Assembly (NCBI RefSeq): GCF_901472535.1 | Contig: NZ_LR590470.1 | Coordinates: forward strand, 248,001 to 312,000 | Direction: 5' to 3' | Source of the DNA: Sphingobacterium daejeonense | GTDB lineage: Bacteria; Bacteroidota; Bacteroidia; Sphingobacteriales; Sphingobacteriaceae | DNA: 64,000 nucleotides | In this document: positions 58,529 through 64,000 of the stretch, piece after piece | How the letters are laid out: every line of letters starts with the position of its first letter | Numbering within the stretch: position 1 is the first letter of the stretch | Program-made: the position numbers and the translations under genes | The notes under the pieces: model-generated | Seen by the model: only the letters and a program-made list of their open reading frames with translations | Told to the model about the DNA's origin: nothing | Databases searched by the model: none

Positions 58529-58562
58529 AGTATAGCCGTTTTAATTTAAAGGGAAGGATAGA

Positions 58563-59438
58563 CTAGTTGATAAGGTTCCAAATCGTACTGACTGGAACTG
58601 CTTCTTTGATAACCATCTGCAGGTTTTTCTGCTCGGATTGGTCATAATAGAATGATTTTGTTAATGACACGATACCAGCGATATTGCCTTTGTTGTCAAA
58701 GATTGGCCCACCGCTTGATTCTGCTGCATAATCAGCAGTAATTTCCATTTTTCTGCTCATGACACCCATGTCATTTTCAATCATCCTGGCAACCCTACCA
58801 GTACTGAAATAGTAATAGTAAGATCGCGGATGTGTAATCGCAAAGACATCCATGCCAGCCTTAAGATCTTGCCCTAACGGGTTTGAAGCGATCTTTTTTG
58901 CCGTTGGTGTTTGCTTTTAATATGGCGATATCGGCGGCCCTGTTATAAGTGACCACCGAATCTATAGTTAGAATAGTACCTCTGTAATCGGCTAAAATCA
59001 AGTGAATCGAAGTGTCAACCTTACTCGGATCACCCGAGCCAACACCCAAATCATCAATAATATGAAGATTGATCAAAAAATGACCATCTTCAGAAATCGG
59101 AAATGCAGTGCCAGCACCATTGATTTTTAGCTTGTTAGATTTATTGGACTCATAAACCTGTAAAAATAAATGAATATTCGGAAGCCTCTTTTCGTAGATT
59201 TCTTCCGGGTACAATACCTTTTTTCCGCCGTGGAAGGATGAAGGTCAATCTTGTGGTCCTCACGGTCAATATGAAATGTATTGTAAAACATGTTCACCTT
59301 CTTCATGTCAAACGATGGATCATTCACCTCCTGCTCAAGCTTCTCTATCAATTTGCCACTATTGATATATTCTTGAGAAAAGGTGGTGAAGCTCATCAAG
59401 ATGAAAACACAAATCCCAAATAATACTTTTAATTTCAT
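58563..59438 (-). CDS. Trypsin-like serine protease, tandem copy 2, frameshifted
   Basis: This copy of the downstream-neighbour family is broken into three frames, with shifts near 59215 and 58856. Bridged, it has a signal peptide (F-G-I-C-V-F-I-L-M-S-F-T-T-F-S-Q), a histidine in N-L-H-I-I-D-D, an aspartate in A-A-D-I-A-I-L-K-A-N and the serine in E-S-S-G-G-P-I-F-D. The triad appears intact, with E-S-S-G-G-P in place of G-S-S-G-G-P. It starts 3 bases after its paralog's stop, so the two form an operon. Substrate unknown. Confidence 0.78.
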
Positions 59439-59441
59439 ACC

Positions 59442-60314
59442 CTATTTTTTAATTAAAGCTTTTATCACAGAAACTGGTGCAGTCTGTCTCACGACCATTT
59501 GTAAACTCTGCTGTTTTTGTTGGTGGTAATAAAGGGATTGCGTTAGTGATACTATGCCAGCAATGTTGCCAAACTCATCGAAAATTGGACCTCCACTAGA
59601 ACCAGCTGCGAAATCTGCCGATATCTCCATTTTACGAGAAAAGATATTGTCTTTGTTTTGGGTCATCCGGTTCACGATGCCAGCACTGAAATAATATAAA
59701 TAGGACTTCGGATGAGCTATGATAAAAACATCATCCCCAGTTTCTAATTCATTGCCCAAAGGAAAAGCTTCGATTTTCTTGCCTTTTGTATTGGCTTTTA
59801 TGATAGCAACATCGGCTTGCTCATTATAGCTACATACGGAATCAATCGGTAAAATGTTGCCTTCGAAATCAGCCAAAAAATAATATACGCTGCGGTCCAC
59901 TGCCTCTGGATCTCCAGAACCAGCGTTCCATATATCAACCATATGATGATTTACACAGAAATAGCCATCTTCAGAAATAGGAAACGCAGTAGCAGCATTG
60001 TCAATGGTCCTAGCTCCAGTATTTTCATTCAGGAAAATCTTCACAAAACGATAAACATTGGCTTTGTTGGTTTTAAAGACTTCTTTTTTGCTGAGCTTTT
60101 TCTTGCGTGGAGAGATGGTCTTTACATCAACGATTTTATTCTTTTTGTCTAAATGAACAGTTTCGTAGACTTTGGTCAGTTCTTCCAATTTAAAATCGGG
60201 AGATCTAACTTGATTGACTAGTTTCATAAATAAAGCCTCCTCATCAATATACTCTTGACCATAGGAGCACGAAACAATAAGAAATGGAAATATAAGTAAA
60301 AGGGTACTTCTCAT
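59442..60314 (-). CDS. Trypsin-like serine protease, tandem copy 1
   Basis: This intact 290-residue exported protein has a signal peptide (L-L-L-I-F-P-F-L-I-V-S-C-S-Y-G-Q), possibly lipidated at the cysteine. A trypsin-like fold carries the catalytic histidine in N-H-H-M-V, the aspartate in Q-A-D-V-A-I-I-K-A-N and the serine in G-S-S-G-G-P-I-F-D. No PDZ domain follows, unlike DegP. The first 80 residues are a charged prodomain-like region. It is followed at once by a paralog. Periplasmic or surface location is predicted. Confidence 0.83.
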   Translation of the reverse strand: MRSTLLLIFPFLIVSCSYGQEYIDEEALFMKLVNQVRSPDFKLEELTKVYETVHLDKKNKIVDVKTISPRKKKLSKKEVFKTNKANVYRFVKIFLNENTGARTIDNAATAFPISEDGYFCVNHHMVDIWNAGSGDPEAVDRSVYYFLADFEGNILPIDSVCSYNEQADVAIIKANTKGKKIEAFPLGNELETGDDVFIIAHPKSYLYYFSAGIVNRMTQNKDNIFSRKMEISADFAAGSSGGPIFDEFGNIAGIVSLTQSLYYHQQKQQSLQMVVRQTAPVSVIKALIKK

Positions 60315-60386
60315 AATTTATCCGTAAATACAATAAAAGACGTACAGATTAAAAGATTGTCCCGAAAGAAATTCAAATCATAAAAA

Positions 60387-60413
60387 AAGCCATAAGATTT
60401 TGTCTTATGGCTT
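60387..60413 (-). terminator. Rho-independent terminator after lipB
   Basis: AAGCCATAAGA at 60387-60397 pairs perfectly with TCTTATGGCTT at 60403-60413. The adjacent A-run makes a T-run on the minus strand, directly downstream of lipB. Confidence 0.85.
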
Positions 60414-60431
60414 CCTTATTTTGTGGATTGG

Positions 60432-61130
60432 CTAATGCAGATTCATTTTAAAAAGATCTGCCAAATGCCTCTTTAGTTTTTGTTTTACTTCTTCAATATC
60501 AACTTTATAACCTAATTCCCGCTCTATAGAAGTGACATCCTTGTCGTCTATACCACAGGGAACAATATTCCCAAAATAATTCAAATCTGCATTTACGTTA
60601 AAAGCAAATCCGTGCATAGTAACCCATCTTGATGCCCTAACACCCATGGCACATATCTTTCTGGCCTTATCGTTGTCCGGATCCAGCCAAACACCAGTAT
60701 AACCAGGATATCTGCCTGCCTCAATCCCATATTCTGCTAAGGTCAAGATGATTGCTTCCTCCAAAGTGCGAAGGTATAAATGGATGTCAGTAAAGAAATT
60801 GTCCAAATCTAAAATTGGATATCCTACTATCTGTCCAGGACCATGGTATGTAATATCACCCCCTCTATTAATCTTATAGAATGTGGCTTCTTTCTCTTTC
60901 AAACCTTCCTCATCCAATAAGAGATACTCGAGGTGTCCACTTTTACCTAAAGTGTAAACATGCGGATGCTCCGTAAAAATTAAATAGTTTGGAGTTGGAT
61001 TCTGTTCATTATTTACTCGATTGTCATGTTTGATAGCGAGGGTTTTTGCAAAAATTTCTTCTTGCTTGTCCCACGCTTCCTGATAATCCAACAATCCCCA
61101 GTCAATAAATTCTACTTCTTTGTTTTGCAT
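60432..61130 (-). CDS. lipB: Octanoyltransferase
   Basis: This 232-residue enzyme moves octanoate from acyl carrier protein to lipoyl domains, the first step of lipoate synthesis. Signatures are R-G-G-D-I-T-Y-H-G-P-G-Q, the catalytic-lysine-type stretch K-I-C-A-M-G-V-R, and I-V-P-C-G-I with the conserved cysteine. Length and order are typical. It lies 9 bases downstream of hflX on the same strand, so the pair may be co-transcribed. Confidence 0.93.
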   Translation of the reverse strand: MQNKEVEFIDWGLLDYQEAWDKQEEIFAKTLAIKHDNRVNNEQNPTPNYLIFTEHPHVYTLGKSGHLEYLLLDEEGLKEKEATFYKINRGGDITYHGPGQIVGYPILDLDNFFTDIHLYLRTLEEAIILTLAEYGIEAGRYPGYTGVWLDPDNDKARKICAMGVRASRWVTMHGFAFNVNADLNYFGNIVPCGIDDKDVTSIERELGYKVDIEEVKQKLKRHLADLFKMNLH

Positions 61131-61139
61131 TTTAAAATC

Positions 61140-62330
61140 CTAATACAATAGGTTGTTATACGGATACCTGGCGTTGTGCATTTTCACAACAACCTCATAA
61201 ACCTTTTCCTTGAATTCTTCCACATTAATCTTGTCGGTCGCGGAAATGAAAATTGCAGGGTCTGCATTTTTTGCCATCCACGAATTCCTGAAATCATCCA
61301 AGGTAACTTTGATCTCTTCACCGTCCTCATCTACTTCAACTGGCGGTTTGTAAGCGTCAATTTTATTGAAAACAGTAATAACGGGTTTGTCGACTGCGCC
61401 AATGTCCTTTAGAGTTTCATTAACGGCATGGATATGGTCTTCAAAATAAGGGTGTGAGATATCCACAACATGGATCAGAACATCTGCTTCTCGGACTTCG
61501 TCCAATGTAGACTTAAAACATTCTACCAAATGATGCGGTAATTTGCGGATAAATCCAACCGTATCAGACAATAAAAAAGGGAGATTGTCGATTACGACTT
61601 TCCTTACCGTAGTGTCAAGTGTTGCGAACAGTTTGTTCTCAATTAACACATCCGATTTGGAAATCATGTTCATGATCGTTGATTTACCTACATTGGTATA
61701 TCCGACCAAAGCAACACGAATCATCTCTCCTCTATTCTTACGTTGGGTTTCATTTTGCTTGTCAATCGTTTTTAAACGGTCTTTTAACAGGGAAATCTTG
61801 TTTAAGATCATCCGTCTATCACTTTCGATTTGACTTTCACCAGGTCCACGCATACCAATACCACCTCGCTGACGCTCCAAGTGAGTCCACATCCTTGTCA
61901 AACGAGGTAACAAGTATTGAAGCTGTGCCAATTCTACCTGCGTTTTTGCCTGAGCAGTCTTTGCATGTTTTGCGAAGATGTCAAGGATAAGGTTTGATCT
62001 GTCGAGCACTTTAATCTCAAAATATTTTTCAATATTTCTTAATTGAGATGGTGACAGTTCATCGTCGAATACCACCATATCTATTTCCTCAGCCTTAATA
62101 TATTCCTTGATTTCATCTAATTTCCCTGACCCTACAAATGTTGCTCGGTCTGGAAAAGCCAATTTCTGCGTAAAGACGCCCTTGGTTATACCACCTGCGG
62201 TGGTAACCAAAAACTCTAATTCTTCTAAATATTCTTTAGCGGTTTCATCAGAAACATCAGGAGTGATAACACTTACCAATACTGCTGTTTCTGGCTTAAC
62301 TGCCGTGTCATGTATTTTAAATCTTGCCAT
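61140..62330 (-). CDS. hflX: GTPase HflX
   Basis: This 396-residue protein has the N-terminal HflX domain (D-D-E-L-S-P-S-Q-L-R-N, then Q-L-Q-Y-L-L-P-R-L) and a central helical segment with G-G-I-G-M-R-G-P-G-E-S. The G domain has Walker A G-Y-T-N-V-G-K-S-T, D-T-V-G-F-I and N-K-I-D. HflX splits stalled or stressed ribosomes. Length and motifs are normal and the gene is intact. Confidence 0.93.
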   Translation of the reverse strand: MARFKIHDTAVKPETAVLVSVITPDVSDETAKEYLEELEFLVTTAGGITKGVFTQKLAFPDRATFVGSGKLDEIKEYIKAEEIDMVVFDDELSPSQLRNIEKYFEIKVLDRSNLILDIFAKHAKTAQAKTQVELAQLQYLLPRLTRMWTHLERQRGGIGMRGPGESQIESDRRMILNKISLLKDRLKTIDKQNETQRKNRGEMIRVALVGYTNVGKSTIMNMISKSDVLIENKLFATLDTTVRKVVIDNLPFLLSDTVGFIRKLPHHLVECFKSTLDEVREADVLIHVVDISHPYFEDHIHAVNETLKDIGAVDKPVITVFNKIDAYKPPVEVDEDGEEIKVTLDDFRNSWMAKNADPAIFISATDKINVEEFKEKVYEVVVKMHNARYPYNNLLY

Positions 62331-62423
62331 TTATTGTTTTATGATATAACAAGTATGATTTGAAATGGTTCATACTCGTTTTAAGCTTGTTTCAGAGGAA
62401 ACAAGTTTACAAAGGTACGGAAT

Positions 62424-64000
62424 TTAGGAGATTTTGTCCCAAGAAATAGCTGGCGCACTTCGGTTAAGGTACTGAGCCAATAATTGATGCTGTGGTTCTT
62501 TTAGATTTGGATCCTCATTAAAAATCTGGATCACCAATTGCCTTGCCTCTGAAAGAATGACTTGATCTTTTGCTAGATCAGCAATTTTCATCTCCAACAC
62601 GCCAGACTGTTGGGTACCTGATAAATCGCCCGGACCTCGCAGCTGAAGGTCAACCTCGGCAATTTCAAATCCGTCGTTCGTCCTGACCATGGTTTCAAGA
62701 CGAGTTCTGCCTTCTTTGCTCAATTTGTTGCTGGACATCAAAATACAGAACGATTGTTCTGCGCCACGCCCAACACGACCCCGAAGCTGATGCAACTGAG
62801 AAAGACCAAAACGTTCGGAATTTTCAATAACCATTACCGAAGCATTTGGCACATTCACACCTACTTCAATTACAGTCGTAGCCACCATAATCTGGGTTTT
62901 CGCCCTTGATAAATCGTTGCATCTCGAAATCTTTATCCTTCACCGGCATCTTTCCATGAACGATACTGATTCGGAAATCCGGAAGCGGAAACTCTCGCAT
63001 TAATCCTTCAAGACCTGCTTCCAGATATAGAAGATCCATTTTCTCGCTTTCCTTAATCAATGGGTAAACAATGTAGACCTGCCTGCCTTTGGCAATCTCT
63101 TCCCGCATAAATCCAAACACCCGCAGACGTTGGTTTTCAAAGAAATGAACCGTCTTAATGGGCTTTCTTCCCGCTGGGAGTTCATCGATAACAGAAATAT
63201 CCAGGTCACCGTACATCGTCATTGCCAATGTTCTTGGGATAGGTGTGGCAGTCATCACCAACATATGAGGTGGGATAGTGTTCTTTCGCCAAAGCTTGGC
63301 TCTTTGTTCAACACCAAATCGATGTTGCTCATCGATAACAACAAAGCCGATGTTCTTGAATTTTACCTTATCCTCGATTAATGCATGCGTTCCTATTAAT
63401 ATATCTAAAGTTCCGTCCTCTAGTTCTTGATGTATGATTGCGTCTCTGTTTTGCGGGAGTCGACCCTGTCAACAGCCTAACATTGCAAATATCATCTCCC
63501 AAAAGAGATTTTAGACCATTGTAATGTTGGTTGGCTAATATTTCGGTAGGCGCCATCATACAAGCTTGAAAACCATTGTCCAAAGCTATTAACATGCTCA
63601 TCAAAGCAACTACTGTTTTTCCAGATCCTACATCCCCTTGTACCAATCTGTTCATTTGAGCACCAGTATTACAGTCAAGCCGTATTTCTCTGACAACACG
63701 TTTTTGTGCATTTGTTAATGGAAAAGGCAATCTTTCATTGAAAAATGTATTGAATTTTTCGCCTACTTCATTAAAAATATGGCCCTTGTATCTTTGTGTA
63801 TTTAATTGTTTGTTTTTTAAGCAGCCTCAGTTGGATGAAAAACAGCTCTTCAAATTTAAGCCTTCGTTCTGCTGCTTTCATCAGCTGTTCATTTTGAGGA
63901 AAATGAATGCTTAATAATGCCTGTTGCAAAGGCATTAAGGTATATTTTTCAAGAATATAAGGAGGGAGTGTCTCTACAACAGCTCTTAATGTTGTCTCCA
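62424..64000 (-). CDS. recG: ATP-dependent DNA helicase RecG, partial, frameshifted
   Basis: Only the helicase and C-terminal part is in the window; the N-terminus lies beyond the right edge. Motifs on the minus strand are Walker A G-D-V-G-S-G-K-T, P-T-E-I-L-A, M-T-A-T-P-I-P-R-T-L and Q-L-R-G-R-V-G-R-G. RecG remodels stalled forks and Holliday junctions. The frame breaks near 62900, 63455 and 63820 (the last in an A-run where five instead of six A would keep the frame). The expected D-E-Q-H box is found when the break near 63455 is bridged. Errors are likelier than real inactivation. Confidence 0.9.

Overview
The window looks like part of a Bacteroidota chromosome, most likely Sphingobacteriaceae (Sphingobacterium or a close relative). 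The evidence is the general lack of Shine-Dalgarno sequences, TAnnTTTG-type promoters, and Bacteroidota-typical families (DUF4270 lipoproteins, CarboxypepD_reg plus outer-membrane beta-barrel proteins, FecR-type anti-sigma factors, SDR-type threonine dehydrogenase). No rRNA gene, tRNA gene, CRISPR array or insertion sequence was seen.

Layout. About 1-21.8 kb is the transfer and mobilisation half of a Bacteroidota conjugative transposon (ICE). In order it holds a structured leader, two paralogous primase/Toprim proteins, a probable oriT interval, mobA, mobB relaxase, a ParA ATPase, a DUF3408-like protein, a small membrane protein, tandem traE (DUF4134), traF (DUF4133), the VirB4-type traG, three tandem paralogous exported proteins, another exported protein, traJ, traK, a traL-position protein, traM, traN, the VirD4-type coupling protein, an M23 peptidase, a 52-residue acidic protein, an ArdC-type antirestriction protein, a DUF4099/DUF3945-type protein and a Toprim-like protein. 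It is visibly more GC-rich than what follows. No integrase or attachment site is in the window, so the rest of the element lies to the left. About 21.8-23.8 kb is a gene-poor, AT-rich transition that holds a class D beta-lactamase gene.

From about 23.8 kb the DNA is ordinary chromosome: an envelope trio (YtxH, holin-like, basic protein), fcl, trmB, an M28 peptidase, pncA, a two-component system, DUF4270 and Kelch lipoproteins, asd, threonine dehydrogenase, yebC, a repeat protein and a DeoR regulator. A surface-polysaccharide locus (CapA-like, asparagine-synthase-like, Wzx-type flippase, glycosyltransferases, FkbM methyltransferase) occupies 38.9-45.5 kb. Then come trhO, a TM2/DUF2752/DUF4870-like/M48 membrane cluster, an outer-membrane beta-barrel protein, a TetR regulator, a GH3 enzyme, sdaA, an ECF sigma factor, an unusual FecR-thioredoxin fusion, a YycJ-like MBL hydrolase, two tandem trypsin-like proteases, lipB, hflX and the 3' part of recG.

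A caution governs the whole annotation. About 30 apparent single-base frameshifts break genes of every class, including yebC, recG and many tra genes, often at homopolymers. Most are more likely sequencing or assembly errors than true pseudogenes. Interrupted genes are therefore annotated over their full reconstructed span, with the approximate break points stated.
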